NCBI GenBank assembly: GCA_946411205.1
Contig: CAMKDG010000002.1
Span: forward strand, 1 to 56,688
Reading direction: 5' to 3'
DNA length: 56,688 bases
DNA from: an uncultured Desulfotomaculum sp.
Lineage (GTDB): Bacteria > Bacillota > Desulfotomaculia > Desulfotomaculales > Desulfotomaculaceae
Shown here: positions 26,127 to 35,353 of the stretch, piece after piece
Numbering within the stretch: the stretch's first letter is position 1
Layout: each line of letters opens with the position of its first letter
Notes under the pieces: model-generated
What the model was told of the DNA's origin: nothing
The model's input: only the letters and a program-made list of their open reading frames with translations
Databases searched by the model: none
Program-made: the position numbers and the translations under genes

Positions 26127-26670
26127 TAATTTTCACCACCTCAGGATTAATAATCTTCTCTTTTAGTTTCATAAAAGCATGAATCACTGCATCCGGCCGT
26201 GGTGGGCAACCGGGCAAATAGACATCCACCGGAATAATTTTATCTACCCCAGGAACTACACTATAGGAATCCACAAAGGGTCCACCGGAAATAGCGCAAC
26301 TGCCCATGGCAATGACGTATTTCGGTTCGGCCATCTGTTCGTAAAGTCGTACCACAAAGGGTGCTGCTTTTTTCGTTACCGTCCCGCAAACCAGCATCAC
26401 ATCGGCTTGTCGTGGAGAGGCCCGCATCACCTCATAACCAAACCTGGACATATCAAATCTGGCCATATTGGCGGCCATAAGTCCCTCAATAGCACAGCAG
26501 GCTAACCCGAAGCCCATCGGCCAAAGGGAGTTAGCCCGGGCTAAGTTTAGTAGTTTTTCCAAGGGTCCCACGGATACCACCCTGGTAAGCTCGCCAATCT
26601 CCGCGGGTTCTGCCCCAATTTTTTTAAGTCGATTGACGGTTTCTTCATGCATTTCGTCCTTTATTTCCAT
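26107..26670 (-). CDS. nuoB: NADH-quinone oxidoreductase subunit B
   Basis: 187 residues. All four ligands of the terminal cluster N2 are present: tandem Cys in [11 protein letters not shown], Cys in [11 protein letters not shown] and Cys in [11 protein letters not shown]. The protein passes electrons to quinone at the NuoB/NuoD interface. Overlaps nuoA by 10 bases and nuoC by 20 bases. Confidence 0.95.
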   Translation of the reverse strand: MEIKDEMHEETVNRLKKIGAEPAEIGELTRVVSVGPLEKLLNLARANSLWPMGFGLACCAIEGLMAANMARFDMSRFGYEVMRASPRQADVMLVCGTVTKKAAPFVVRLYEQMAEPKYVIAMGSCAISGGPFVDSYSVVPGVDKIIPVDVYLPGCPPRPDAVIHAFMKLKEKIINPEVVKINEPQTP

Positions 26671-27014
26671 TCAAGGGCACCTTCCTTCCAGGCATACCAG
26701 AGTCCTAACACGAGAATAAAAATAAAGATGAACATTTTTACCAGACCGGCAAATCCTAAATTTTCAAAGCTCACTGCCCAGGGATAAAGATAAATAACTT
26801 CCACATCAAAAATAACAAACATAAGTGCATAGGTAAAATATTGTGTTTTAAATCTAATCCAACTGGGACCTTCTGTGGGCAAGCCGCATTCATAAGTTTC
26901 TAACTTATACCTATTTTTGGAACGGGGGTGAATCAGAAAACTGGTCAACAAACCACCTGCTCCAAATACAAGGCCCACCACTAAGAACAAAGCAACGCCA
27001 ACCCAATCTGACAA
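26661..27014 (-). CDS. nuoA: NADH-quinone oxidoreductase subunit A
   Basis: 117 residues, three transmembrane helices. The family core is [20 protein letters not shown], with the conserved Cys loop and [15 protein letters not shown]. The start is TTG, preceded by GGAAAGGAG. First gene of the 11-gene operon. Confidence 0.94.
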   Translation of the reverse strand: MSDWVGVALFLVVGLVFGAGGLLTSFLIHPRSKNRYKLETYECGLPTEGPSWIRFKTQYFTYALMFVIFDVEVIYLYPWAVSFENLGFAGLVKMFIFIFILVLGLWYAWKEGALEWK

Positions 27015-27612
27015 GGTAATCTCTCCTTTCCTTTTAATTTTTTATTATCTTAATTTTCTAACTTTTCTACGTTGCTTGTTTATAACCACACACCCATTAG
27101 TTTTTATGCAAATTTAATACCAAAATATCGGGACTTTATCAGTGATAAGATACCCCATTAAGCAAGCAAAAAAACATAAATGTTCCATTTGAAAACAATC
27201 GTGTCAGAAATAATCTATTTTTGTTCATTTAGGGAACATACTACTATACTTCAAATTTATAACAGATACATTCTTAGGACAGTGAGCTACATCACAACAG
27301 CAGAAAGACATTTGGCTGGTCAATTGGAAAAGGTATCCTGTAGAGGATAACTCAAGGGTCACAGGCAAACAAGCAGATAGGAGACAAGATTGCCCCTTAA
27401 TCAATATCATCTATAAAATTATTTCTGAAATTCGTAATTACGTCTGATAAGATATCCTGAAAATTATTCTCTGCAAATTTTCACTATCTAAAAAATATAA
27501 TAACTGCAAAATTGCCCTATCGTTTTTATAAGTTAGCTGGTTACGCGATAAGATCAAAAGAAATCGGTCCCAAACTCCGTACATTTAGACATTACGGAAG
27601 TTGGTGATAAGT
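27015..27612. other. long intergenic region between nuoA and the selenoprotein gene
   Basis: No gene is convincing. It holds the nuo promoter region, a TGTTC/GAACA inverted repeat at about 27221-27239, four copies of a GATAAG-type motif (27143, 27445, 27546, 27605) and a GC-richer block at about 27280-27400 with small hairpins (TATCC/GGATA). The block could hold a small RNA but I cannot assign one. Confidence 0.4.
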
Positions 27613-27642
27613 TTGTCATAGCGTAGGGATTTACGTTATAAT
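27613..27642 (+). promoter_or_regulatory. sigma-A-type promoter of the selenoprotein gene
   Basis: TTGTCA and TATAAT separated by 18 bases, ending 36 bases before the ATG. Confidence 0.65.
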
Positions 27643-27678
27643 TACTCCATAAAATAATCAAACAGGAGGGCTAACAAA

Positions 27679-27918
27679 ATGGCTGAGCAAGTTAAATTGT
27701 CTATTGAATATTGTACTTCTTGAGGCTACCGCCAAAAAGCAGTCGGTCTGGCTGAAAAACTTTTGCAGATTTACAAAAATAAGATCAGCTCCTTTGAAAT
27801 AATACCTTCCGCCGGTGGGGTATTTGAAGTAAGAAAAAATGGAGAACTCCTTTTCTCTAAGAAGGAACTAGGCAGGTTTCCAGAAATGACAGAAATAGTA
27901 GCTATGTTAAATCTATAG
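27679..27918 (+). CDS. SelW/Rdx-family selenoprotein with in-frame UGA (Sec)
   Basis: Reads MAEQVKLSIEYCTS, TGA at 27721-27723 (codon 15), then GYRQKAVGLAEKLLQIYKNK, ISSFEIIPSAGGVFEVRKN and a regular end at TAG, 79 residues. The CxxU motif at positions 12-15 just after a first beta strand, followed by GYR, is the redox site of the SelT/SelW/Rdx family, a thioredoxin-like fold. CAGGAGGG lies nine bases before the ATG, a promoter precedes and a strong terminator follows. Coding character continues after the TGA with no frame change, which favours Sec decoding over a nonsense mutation. It requires selA/B/C/D elsewhere in the genome. Its redox partner is unknown. Confidence 0.85.
27725..27752 (+). 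promoter_or_regulatory. candidate bacterial SECIS hairpin
   Basis: Immediately after the UGA, ACCG (27728-27731) pairs with CGGT (27744-27747) around a 12-base loop, and lower bases GC (27725-27726) can pair with GC (27751-27752). Bacterial SECIS elements lie in this position and bind SelB. The lower stem is imperfect, so this is tentative. Confidence 0.45.
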
Positions 27919-27919
27919 A

Positions 27920-27978
27920 AAATAAAACGAGTGAGAGTTCGCAAAGCCACTTTTTGCGAACTCTCACTCGTTTTATTT
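27920..27978. terminator. 26-bp perfect bidirectional terminator
   Basis: AAATAAAACGAGTGAGAG and TTCGCAAA pair perfectly with their reverse complement, 26 bp, around a seven-base loop. T-rich on both strands, it lies exactly between the selenoprotein gene and the convergent comB. Confidence 0.9.
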
Positions 27979-27997
27979 TTTACTTCCCCTCGTTGCT

Positions 27998-28738
27998 TTA
28001 CGTATAGTGACCATCCTTACACTCATTGGCCAACAGAATTTTTCCCTCTCGATATTCCGGCACGATATCTAGCCGATCCCTTTGAAAACAATACACGATA
28101 TCATACATCCGGTTCAGGTCGTATAATCGTTTACCATTTCGGCTTTCAACGGCTGTCTCTATCAATGTATCCTTCGCTTGAGTATACATTAGCAACGCCC
28201 CACGAGCTGCATCTGACTGCTCCACTTCCCCATCTTTAGTTAGTAAGCGAACTAATAATCCCGCACAGAGTGTATCTTCCAGGGAAAAAAGCCCCTCTGT
28301 TCCAGCGCAGACAATTAAAATATCTTTCCCATATCCTTTTGCCTGTTGGCAAACAGCCGTTGCGTTTAAGAAGGAGCCAATCAAGGTACGATACGCCCCT
28401 TCTGTAGCCTTGATGGCGACAGTTCCATTGGTAGTGGTCATAATAATCGTTTGATTCCTTACTTTCTCCTGTGAAAATTCAAAAGGAGAATTTCCCAAAT
28501 CACAACCGTCTATCCTGATGGACTGTCGTTCGCCTGCAAATAAAACAGGTCCTATGTGGTTAGCCAGAGCACGGGCATCTTCAATGCATAATACTGGAAC
28601 TATTGTTTTACAGCCATTTGCCAGGGAAGTGACGATAGTGGTTGTTGCCCGAAATATGTCTAACACGATACAAACTGTATTAGAAAGGTTCATCCTGGTA
28701 ACGTCTTTAGGTAAGATCGCTACATCGACCTTCAGCAA
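27998..28738 (-). CDS. comB: 2-phosphosulfolactate phosphatase family protein (ComB-like)
   Basis: 246 residues with the ComB family pattern: VLDIFRATTTIVTSLANG (about 27-44), VLFAGERQS, GNSPFEFS, IIMTTTNGTVAI, and CAGTEGLFSLEDTLCAGLLV. ComB hydrolyses 2-phosphosulfolactate to sulfolactate in coenzyme M synthesis. In clostridia the reaction partner genes are usually absent, so its role here is uncertain; none of the other coenzyme M genes are in the window. Convergent with the selenoprotein gene. Confidence 0.85.
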   Translation of the reverse strand: MLKVDVAILPKDVTRMNLSNTVCIVLDIFRATTTIVTSLANGCKTIVPVLCIEDARALANHIGPVLFAGERQSIRIDGCDLGNSPFEFSQEKVRNQTIIMTTTNGTVAIKATEGAYRTLIGSFLNATAVCQQAKGYGKDILIVCAGTEGLFSLEDTLCAGLLVRLLTKDGEVEQSDAARGALLMYTQAKDTLIETAVESRNGKRLYDLNRMYDIVYCFQRDRLDIVPEYREGKILLANECKDGHYT

Positions 28739-28878
28739 GCTAGATCATCTCCTTTAGGCACTGCAAAGCCAACATCATGATTGACTTCGCTAATTCTTCC
28801 CTGCCAACTACGTGCGTCACCTTGGTTTTACAGTGCAGTTTATTCCTTTAACTCGTAAGGTATGATTCATTCTTGTCC

Positions 28879-31254
28879 TTACTGCGGGTTATATCTTTTT
28901 AGCAACAAAGAATTTGTTACTACAGACACCGAACTGAAGGCCATTGCTGCACCACCCATAATGGGTGTCAATACTCCAAATGCCGCCAGAGGAATGCCAA
29001 TTACATTGTAAATGAAGGCCCAAAAAAGGTTTTGACGAATTTTGCGTAAAGTGCGACGCGATAATTTTATGGCCATGGCAATAGTAGCTAATTCACCCCG
29101 CATCAAGGTAATGGATGCGCTCTCAATGGCTACATCTGTACCCGTGCCGATAGCTAACCCCACATCGGCAATTGCCAAGGCAGGGGCATCATTAATTCCG
29201 TCACCTACCATCGCCACAATTTTACCGGTATTCTTCAATTCTTGTACCACTTCAGCTTTGTGTTCCGGTAGAACCTCCGCTATCACATGCTTAATCCCTA
29301 CCTGACGGGCGATAGCCTGGGCTGTACGTTCCTGGTCTCCCGTCAGCATATATACCTCCATGCCCATGTCTATAAGTTCTTGGATGGCTTCCCTGGCATG
29401 CTCTTTCACCGTATCTGCCACCGCAATGGCTCCTGCTAATCGATCATCGCTGATAGCAAGCATAACTGTTTTGCCCTCTTCTTCCCATTCATTTTTAACT
29501 GCCAGGATAGAAGAAATATCTATATTCAGGGAATGGGCCAGTGTTTCATTGCCAACATGCCAAATTCTTTGCTCTAAATGATAACGAATCCCCTTGCCCG
29601 GTAAGGCTAAAAAGTCGCTGACTTCCATAAGTTGCGTTTCACGCTCGATGGCAGCCTTAAGAATTGCCTGGCCCAGGGGATGTTCCGATTTTTTCTCCCC
29701 GGAAGCAACAGCCTGTAAAAGTTCCTCCTCCGTAAAGGGTGCCATAACCAATACATTGGTTAAAGAAGGTTCTCCTTTGGTGATGGTACCGGTTTTGTCC
29801 AGCACGATGGTGTTAACTCGACCGGCCCTTTCCAGGTGCTCGCCACCTTTAATTAATATTCCCTTTTCAGCCCCGACACCGGTTCCCACCATAATTGCCG
29901 TGGGAGTTGCCAATCCCAAGGCACAAGGACACGCTATGACCAGTACCGTGGTCATATGAATCAAGGCCTCTGTAACACCGGCCCCTGAACCATACCAACC
30001 GGCAAAGGTCAGTAACGCAATTACCACAACCACAGGTACAAAGATACCGGAAACTTTATCAGCCAGCCGTTGAATTGGAGCCTTAGAACCCTGAGCTGCC
30101 TCTACCATGCGGATAATCTGAGCTAAGGCAGTGTCTTTACCAACCTTGGTAACTCGAAAAGTAAAACTGCCTTGCTTGTTCACAGACGCACCCACAACTT
30201 CGCTGCCAGGGCTCTTCTCCACGGGTATACTCTCGCCGGTCAACATGGATTCGTCCACTGAAGAGAATCCTTCAATAATTGTACCGTCCACCGGTATTTT
30301 TTCTCCCGGACGAACCAAAACGACATCACCAGCTTGCACTTCATTAACAGGAATATCTATTTCTACACCATCGCGAACAATTCGTGCTGTTTTCGGTTGT
30401 AGACCAATCAATTTTTTAATCGCTTCGGATGTTTTTCCTTTAGCCACGGCCTCCAGATACTTGCCCAGCAAGATCAGAGTGATCACAATGGCAGCGGATT
30501 CAAAGTAGAGGTCGTGCCAACCCTTGAAAACAGCTACCACGCTGTAGAAGTAAGCCACCGATGTACCCAGTGCCACCAGTACGTCCATGTTGGCTCCGCC
30601 TGATCTTAAAGAATGATAGGCACCCCGGTAAAATTGCCAGCCGGCCAAAAACTGTACAGGGGTTGCTAAAAGTAACTGAATCCAGGGATTCAGCATAAAC
30701 TGGTGCCAACCAAACATCATGGCAACCATCATCCACCCTAGGGGTAAGGATAAAATCGCGGCTCCAGTAAATCGAATAACCTGCAGACGAATTTCCTTCT
30801 GCCGCGCTTGAGCTTCTCGATCTTGGTTATCCTCCTGAACCCAGTTTGCCCCGTAGCCAAGGTTCTCTACTGCTTGCCGTACTTCAGTCGGTTCCGTTAA
30901 ACCAGGAATGTATTGCACAGTGGCCCTGCCGGTGGCCAGGTTTACCGTGGCCTCCTGTACACCCACCAGCGCGTTTAATTTCTTTTCAACCCTGGCAGAG
31001 CAAGCAGCACAGGTCATCCCTGAGACGGCAAGTTCTATCCGTTCAACCGGCACATTGAAACCTAGCTCACGAATCTTGGAAATAAACTCTGCTACGTTGA
31101 TTTGTTGGACATCATAGGTAATCGAGGCTTTTTCCGAAGCCAGATTAACACTGGCCTCAGAAACACCGGGCATCTTTCGTAAAGCCCGTTCGATCCGTGC
31201 AGAACACGCTGCACAGGTCATGCCTTTGATAAAAATAGTAATCGTTTTAGGCAT
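28879..31254 (-). CDS. copA: copper-exporting P1B-type ATPase
   Basis: 791 residues. Two N-terminal heavy-metal-associated domains carry [12 protein letters not shown] (Cys14, Cys17) and [12 protein letters not shown]. The membrane region includes the CPC motif in [13 protein letters not shown]. Cytosolic motifs are TGES in [13 protein letters not shown], the phosphorylation site [13 protein letters not shown] in [10 protein letters not shown] and [11 protein letters not shown]. These specify Cu(I) export driven by ATP. It lies 24 bases downstream of csoR in the same unit and is expected to be induced by copper. Length normal. Confidence 0.95.
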   Translation of the reverse strand: MPKTITIFIKGMTCAACSARIERALRKMPGVSEASVNLASEKASITYDVQQINVAEFISKIRELGFNVPVERIELAVSGMTCAACSARVEKKLNALVGVQEATVNLATGRATVQYIPGLTEPTEVRQAVENLGYGANWVQEDNQDREAQARQKEIRLQVIRFTGAAILSLPLGWMMVAMMFGWHQFMLNPWIQLLLATPVQFLAGWQFYRGAYHSLRSGGANMDVLVALGTSVAYFYSVVAVFKGWHDLYFESAAIVITLILLGKYLEAVAKGKTSEAIKKLIGLQPKTARIVRDGVEIDIPVNEVQAGDVVLVRPGEKIPVDGTIIEGFSSVDESMLTGESIPVEKSPGSEVVGASVNKQGSFTFRVTKVGKDTALAQIIRMVEAAQGSKAPIQRLADKVSGIFVPVVVVIALLTFAGWYGSGAGVTEALIHMTTVLVIACPCALGLATPTAIMVGTGVGAEKGILIKGGEHLERAGRVNTIVLDKTGTITKGEPSLTNVLVMAPFTEEELLQAVASGEKKSEHPLGQAILKAAIERETQLMEVSDFLALPGKGIRYHLEQRIWHVGNETLAHSLNIDISSILAVKNEWEEEGKTVMLAISDDRLAGAIAVADTVKEHAREAIQELIDMGMEVYMLTGDQERTAQAIARQVGIKHVIAEVLPEHKAEVVQELKNTGKIVAMVGDGINDAPALAIADVGLAIGTGTDVAIESASITLMRGELATIAMAIKLSRRTLRKIRQNLFWAFIYNVIGIPLAAFGVLTPIMGGAAMAFSSVSVVTNSLLLKRYNPQ

Positions 31255-31278
31255 AATTTATCACCACCATCATTATTT

Positions 31279-31602
31279 TTATCGCATCATCTTAAAGATA
31301 GTCTTCAATACTTCATCAATAACCTGTTCATCGCCTGCCTGAAGTTGTTCTTTAACACAGGATTTCATATGCTTTTCCAAAAGCAACTTAGAAACACCGT
31401 GCAAAGCAGCATTGGCCGAGGAAATTTGATTTAGTATTTGATCGCAGTAGGCCCGTCTTTCAATCATTCCCTTGATGCCTCTTAGTTGGCCCTCGATGCG
31501 GTTAATTCTATTGACAAGTTCCTTAATGGTCTTCTCATCATGATGGCTAACCCTAACGTCAGCAGAATTGTCTTGACCACACAAACAATTTTTATTGTTC
31601 AT
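31279..31602 (-). CDS. csoR: copper-sensing repressor CsoR
   Basis: 107 residues of the CsoR/RcnR helical family. The Cu(I) ligands are recognisable as Cys in RRAYCDQIL and His plus Cys in EKHMKSCV. The core INRIEGQLRGIKGMIERR is intact. An N-terminal extension with CLC and His residues is unusual but unlikely to matter. CsoR binds DNA without copper and is released by Cu(I); it probably represses itself and copA through the operator just upstream. Confidence 0.92.
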   Translation of the reverse strand: MNNKNCLCGQDNSADVRVSHHDEKTIKELVNRINRIEGQLRGIKGMIERRAYCDQILNQISSANAALHGVSKLLLEKHMKSCVKEQLQAGDEQVIDEVLKTIFKMMR

Positions 31603-31621
31603 GGTAATCTCACCTCCACTT

Positions 31622-31647
31622 ACATAGTATACCCCCCTACCCTATGT
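31622..31647. promoter_or_regulatory. candidate CsoR operator
   Basis: ACATAG / CTATGT inverted arms flank TATACCCCCCTACC, 20 bases upstream of the csoR start. The dyad with a run of C resembles known CsoR sites. Confidence 0.6.
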
Positions 31648-31731
31648 GTCAATCCTGTTAATACATGTTAATACAACTATCTTATAGATAGTCCGCCAAT
31701 TAATCTCTTCGGCACTGGCAAATCCTTTTAT

Positions 31732-32406
31732 TTATAAGATTTTTTCCGCAAAATATTCATTCTTAAATAATTCCTGCTGTTCAACAGTGGCCCGAGCCAT
31801 AATTTTTTTTAAAAAACTCGCCCGATGCAATGGCGTAGGACCAAACTTCAACAAGGCCTCTACATGCTCCCGGGTACTATAACCCTTGTGTTTGGCAATC
31901 CCATAACCGGGAAAACGCTCTTCCCATTCCAGGCATTTTCTATCTCGATATACCTTGGCTATAATGGAAGCCGCTGCAATGCTGTGGCAAAGGGCATCCC
32001 CATGAATAATTTTTTCCTGGGCTATTTCCAGGTCTACCGTTTCCCCGTCAACTAACAAATACTCCGGGATTACTGGTTTACCATCTCTGTCTTTCAGCTC
32101 ATGTACTGCTATTTTCATAGCCAATCGGCTAGCTTGCCTGATATTAATCAGATCTATCAAACGGTTATCCACTTCCCCAACACCCACAGCGAGAGCCTTT
32201 TCCATAATAATACTATATAGGTTCTCTCTTTTTTTAGGGGTAAGCTTTTTGGAATCGTTAACACCTTCAATTAATAAACCCTCTGGCATAATCACGGCGG
32301 CAGCGACCACGCTCCCCAAGAGAGGACCTCTGCCTGCTTCGTCGCAACCGGCCACATAAGCGACACCGTTCTGCCAAGCTCTTTGTTCAAAATCCAATGA
32401 TACCAT
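31732..32406 (-). CDS. rnhB: ribonuclease HII
   Basis: 224 residues. The catalytic carboxylates are visible in AGCDEAGRGPLLGSVVAAAV (DEAGRG motif), VNDSKKLTPKKRE, YLLVDGETVDL and AASIIAKVYRDR. RNase HII cleaves the RNA strand of RNA-DNA hybrids and single ribonucleotides in DNA. Downstream of rbgA, separated by a terminator-like hairpin. Full length. Confidence 0.94.
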   Translation of the reverse strand: MVSLDFEQRAWQNGVAYVAGCDEAGRGPLLGSVVAAAVIMPEGLLIEGVNDSKKLTPKKRENLYSIIMEKALAVGVGEVDNRLIDLINIRQASRLAMKIAVHELKDRDGKPVIPEYLLVDGETVDLEIAQEKIIHGDALCHSIAAASIIAKVYRDRKCLEWEERFPGYGIAKHKGYSTREHVEALLKFGPTPLHRASFLKKIMARATVEQQELFKNEYFAEKIL

Positions 32407-32443
32407 GCGTACTCTTCCTTCTTTACTTAAGAATCGGGCATAA

Positions 32444-32485
32444 AAAAATCCCCCGTAAGAATATCTTCTCTTCCAGAGGATTTTT
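32444..32485 (-). terminator. terminator downstream of rbgA
   Basis: AAAAATCC pairs with GGATTTTT across a 26-base loop region; on the minus strand the right arm runs into a series of T. It lies 26 bases beyond the rbgA stop. Confidence 0.5.
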
Positions 32486-32510
32486 ACCTTCTTTTATGTC
32501 TTCTGATTCG

Positions 32511-33359
32511 TTAGGGCAAATCCAGTGTATAACGACCCAGGATACCATCCCGAAATTCTTTTAATACTAGGTGGGCAGCTTTAAAAGTATCCACTTCGCC
32601 CCCTGCGATCAACATACCACGACGTGCACCAATATTCGTTAACAAAGCAGGTAATTCCGGAGCAAGTTCGGTCAATTTATATCTTTCCTTTAATTTTTCG
32701 GGATTGTTCTCCACCAACCACCCTAACAGCTTAATGGCGACTTCATAAATATCAAAAACCTGCTCCTTAATAGCACCTGTGATGGCTAGTCTAAAACCCA
32801 CCTCGGGGTCTTCAAATTTTGGCCATAAGATACCTGGGGTATCTAATAAATCCAGTGCTCCCTCGGTACGAATCCATTGCTGCCCCTTGGTAACACCCGG
32901 TAGATCACCTGTTTTGGTAGCTTTACGCCCTACCAAGCGGTTAATGAAAGAGGATTTACCGACATTGGGAATGCCCAGCACCATGCAACGTATCGCTCGG
33001 GGGCGGCGTCCTTTGGCTGCCAGCTTGGCCATTTGTTCCGCTACTAAGACAGCGGCTGCCTTGGGTACTTCCTTCAACCCCTCACCCCTAATGGTATCTA
33101 CAGCAATGGCTTTAATTCCTGGTTGCTCCAACTTTTTCAACCACTGCTTGGTTATCGTGGGATCTGCCAAATCACTTTTATTCAGGATAATTAATCTTGG
33201 TTTATTCCCTACTATTTCACTAATCATCGGATTGCCACTGCTTACTGGAATGCGTGCATCCAGCAGTTCGAAGGCTACATCCACCAACTTCAGTGCTTCC
33301 TGCACCTGGCGCCTAGCCTTAGCCATATGACCAGGAAACCATTGAATCTGTATCTCCAC
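32511..33359 (-). CDS. rbgA: ribosome biogenesis GTPase RbgA (YlqF)
   Basis: 282 residues of circularly permuted GTPase: G4 NKSDLAD (about 55-61) precedes G1 GIPNVGKSSFINRLVG and G3 DTPG (LLDTPGILWPK). The C-terminal ANTAR-like domain follows. RbgA acts in late assembly of the 50S subunit in Firmicutes. The family starts near QWFPGHMAKA; I take GTG at 33359 because GGAGG precedes it by nine bases, while the upstream ATG overlaps that site. Confidence 0.92.
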   Translation of the reverse strand: MEIQIQWFPGHMAKARRQVQEALKLVDVAFELLDARIPVSSGNPMISEIVGNKPRLIILNKSDLADPTITKQWLKKLEQPGIKAIAVDTIRGEGLKEVPKAAAVLVAEQMAKLAAKGRRPRAIRCMVLGIPNVGKSSFINRLVGRKATKTGDLPGVTKGQQWIRTEGALDLLDTPGILWPKFEDPEVGFRLAITGAIKEQVFDIYEVAIKLLGWLVENNPEKLKERYKLTELAPELPALLTNIGARRGMLIAGGEVDTFKAAHLVLKEFRDGILGRYTLDLP

Positions 33360-33498
33360 GTAACGGTACCTCCACATATACAGTTGCTTACCTGTAACTT
33401 TACCCTCTGAAAGTGAAAAGAAGCTTCCGTAAGAGTTTACCCAAAACCGCCCCTACGAAAGCTTATTTACACTTCCAGTTTCTCTAATGGTTCCAGTA

Positions 33499-34056
33499 TT
33501 ATTTAGCAAGTCCCAGTCTGTTATACGGCCAATAGATAACCTCCGCATTACCGACAATCAATTCTTTATCCAGGAAACCCCAAACACGGCTATCATCACT
33601 GTTATTCCGGTTATCTCCCATCATAAAGTACTGGCCTGCGGGAACTACCTGGGGTCCGTAATCTTGGAACTTAAGTCCTTGGGGCAGGTAATTTTCCGGC
33701 GTAGGCTCATTGTTGATGTAAAGTACACTGTTCCTGATTTCAACAGTATCCCCGCCAACGGCAATAAGTCTTTTGACAAAATTACGACTAGTGTCCAAGG
33801 GAAACTTAAAGACCACGATATCACCCGGTTGGGGTTCCCTTAGTAGATAAGTAACTTTGCTGACAATAATCCTATCACCGATCATAAGTGTAGGCTCCAT
33901 GGAACCGGAAGGGATGTAAAAAGGTTCCAAGATGAAAAGTCGTATCACTGCAGCCAACAATACCGCAATAACTACAGATTCCAACATTTCCCTAAGGGCT
34001 GATTTTTTTGGTTTATTTTCTGATTCAGCTGTTTGCTGAGGATCCTTCTGCTCCAT
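33499..34056 (-). CDS. lepB: signal peptidase I
   Basis: 185 residues. An N-terminal transmembrane segment (about 24-43) is followed by box B YIPSGSMEPTLMIGD with the nucleophile Ser, box D with the general base Lys in DRIIVSKVTYLL, and box E YFMMGDNRNNSDDSRVWG. It cleaves signal peptides of exported proteins such as the stalk-domain and deacetylase proteins seen here. Start chosen at ATG preceded by GGGAGG; an upstream TTG adds five residues. Confidence 0.94.
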   Translation of the reverse strand: MEQKDPQQTAESENKPKKSALREMLESVVIAVLLAAVIRLFILEPFYIPSGSMEPTLMIGDRIIVSKVTYLLREPQPGDIVVFKFPLDTSRNFVKRLIAVGGDTVEIRNSVLYINNEPTPENYLPQGLKFQDYGPQVVPAGQYFMMGDNRNNSDDSRVWGFLDKELIVGNAEVIYWPYNRLGLAK

Positions 34057-34081
34057 AGTAATACCTCCCAAAAGCTAAAAA

Positions 34082-34102
34082 AGGGACTGGAAGCCAGTCC
34101 CT
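34082..34102 (-). terminator. intrinsic terminator after rplS
   Basis: AGGGACTGG / CCAGTCCCT stem with a three-base loop followed by six T on the minus strand. It separates the ribosomal operon from lepB. Confidence 0.85.
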
Positions 34103-34109
34103 CTCTAGT

Positions 34110-34457
34110 TTAGCGAGTGGTAAGTTCTTTAATACGAGCTTTCTTACCACGCAGAGCACGTAGATAGTAAAGTCTGGCTCTCCGCACTTTACCGCGACGA
34201 ACCACTTCAATTTTATCAATCTTAGGAGCATGCAGAGGAATGGTTCTCTCTACACCAACGCCATAGGTAACACGGCGAACAGTAAAGGTTTCGCTCATGC
34301 CGCCGCCACGACGACGGATAACAACGCCTTCGAATACCTGAATACGTTCACGAGTACCCTCAATAACCTTGTAGTGTACTTTTACTGTATCACCAGGTTT
34401 GAAAGCGGGAATATCTTTTTTAATTTGTTCTTGTTCTAAAGATTGGATGAGGTTCAT
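34110..34457 (-). CDS. rplS: 50S ribosomal protein L19
   Basis: 115 residues matching bacterial L19: [56 protein letters not shown] and the basic [14 protein letters not shown] tail. Last gene of the SRP/ribosome cluster and the normal length. It is preceded by a likely autoregulatory leader. Confidence 0.97.
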   Translation of the reverse strand: MNLIQSLEQEQIKKDIPAFKPGDTVKVHYKVIEGTRERIQVFEGVVIRRRGGGMSETFTVRRVTYGVGVERTIPLHAPKIDKIEVVRRGKVRRARLYYLRALRGKKARIKELTTR

Positions 34458-34530
34458 TGGACCTAACCCCCTTCCTCGCCTAGACGTTCATACCTGTCCC
34501 AAGGTAGCGGACCGCCCGTAATTCAACAAA
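34458..34530 (-). promoter_or_regulatory. putative L19 leader RNA element
   Basis: On the minus strand the sequence contains AATTACGGGCGGTCCGCTACC followed by GAACGTCTAGGCGAGG upstream of the ribosome binding site. It resembles the L19 leader of Firmicutes as I remember it; in such leaders excess L19 is thought to repress its own gene. Not computationally checked. Confidence 0.45.
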
Positions 34531-34573
34531 TGTTATTATATCATAGACTACCCTAAGGGGCAAGAATTTTTCA

Positions 34574-35335
34574 TCATAACGATGGTAAATCCAAGGATTG
34601 TAACAACTTTTTCAACTCGAGTAACACTTTCTTATCTTCTTTGGTTAATGTCACTTCTTTGAGCAATTCAGGGCGTCGTTCCAAGGTTCGTAGGAGAGAT
34701 TGCCGTCTACGCCATTTGCGAATGTTTTCATGGTGCCCGGACAGAAGAATTTCTGGTACCTCATACCCTCGGTACACCCGCGGCTTAGTATAGTGGGGAT
34801 GCTCTAACAGCCCATGATAAAAAGAATCTTCCTCTGCACTGGCTGCCTCTCCCAAAACTCCAGGTATCATTCTGGCCACGGCATCTACCACCACCATAGC
34901 CGGTAGCTCACCACCGGTGAGTACATAATCGCCAATGGAAATTTCATCCGTCACCAGGGCTTCCCTTACTCTTTCATCGATACCCTCATAGTGCCCGCAG
35001 ACAATCACCAGGTTCTCTTCCTGAGCTAATTCTTTGGCATATTCCTGGGTAAAGGGCTCCCCCTGAGGGCACATCATAACCACCCGACCCAGTTTATCTC
35101 CCCGGATGCTCTTTACGTAATCAAAACATTCGAATAGAGGTTCTGGCCCCATCACCATCCCGGCTCCACCACCACAGGGGGTATCATCTACGGTATGATG
35201 TTTGTTGCGAGAAAAATCCCGAATATTAATCGTATTGATTTGCAGCAGGTTTTTTTCTTGGGCACGCTTGATGATACTGTGGCCAAAGGGTCCGTCAAAC
35301 ATGTCGGGAAACAGCGTTAAAATATCAACATACAT
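34574..35335 (-). CDS. trmD: tRNA (guanine37-N1)-methyltransferase
   Basis: 253 residues of the SPOUT class. Visible are [20 protein letters not shown], the TrmD signature [24 protein letters not shown] and the trefoil-knot region [20 protein letters not shown]. It methylates G37 of tRNAs to prevent frameshifting, with S-adenosylmethionine. Follows rimM by 18 bases, with rplS behind it. Confidence 0.96.
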   Translation of the reverse strand: MYVDILTLFPDMFDGPFGHSIIKRAQEKNLLQINTINIRDFSRNKHHTVDDTPCGGGAGMVMGPEPLFECFDYVKSIRGDKLGRVVMMCPQGEPFTQEYAKELAQEENLVIVCGHYEGIDERVREALVTDEISIGDYVLTGGELPAMVVVDAVARMIPGVLGEAASAEEDSFYHGLLEHPHYTKPRVYRGYEVPEILLSGHHENIRKWRRRQSLLRTLERRPELLKEVTLTKEDKKVLLELKKLLQSLDLPSL

Positions 35336-35353
35336 GGTTTTTCACCTATCTAA

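Noticed and set aside
27225-27410. 61-residue minus-strand reading frame
   Set aside because: Low-complexity Leu/Cys/Ser content, no ribosome binding site and no conserved feature.
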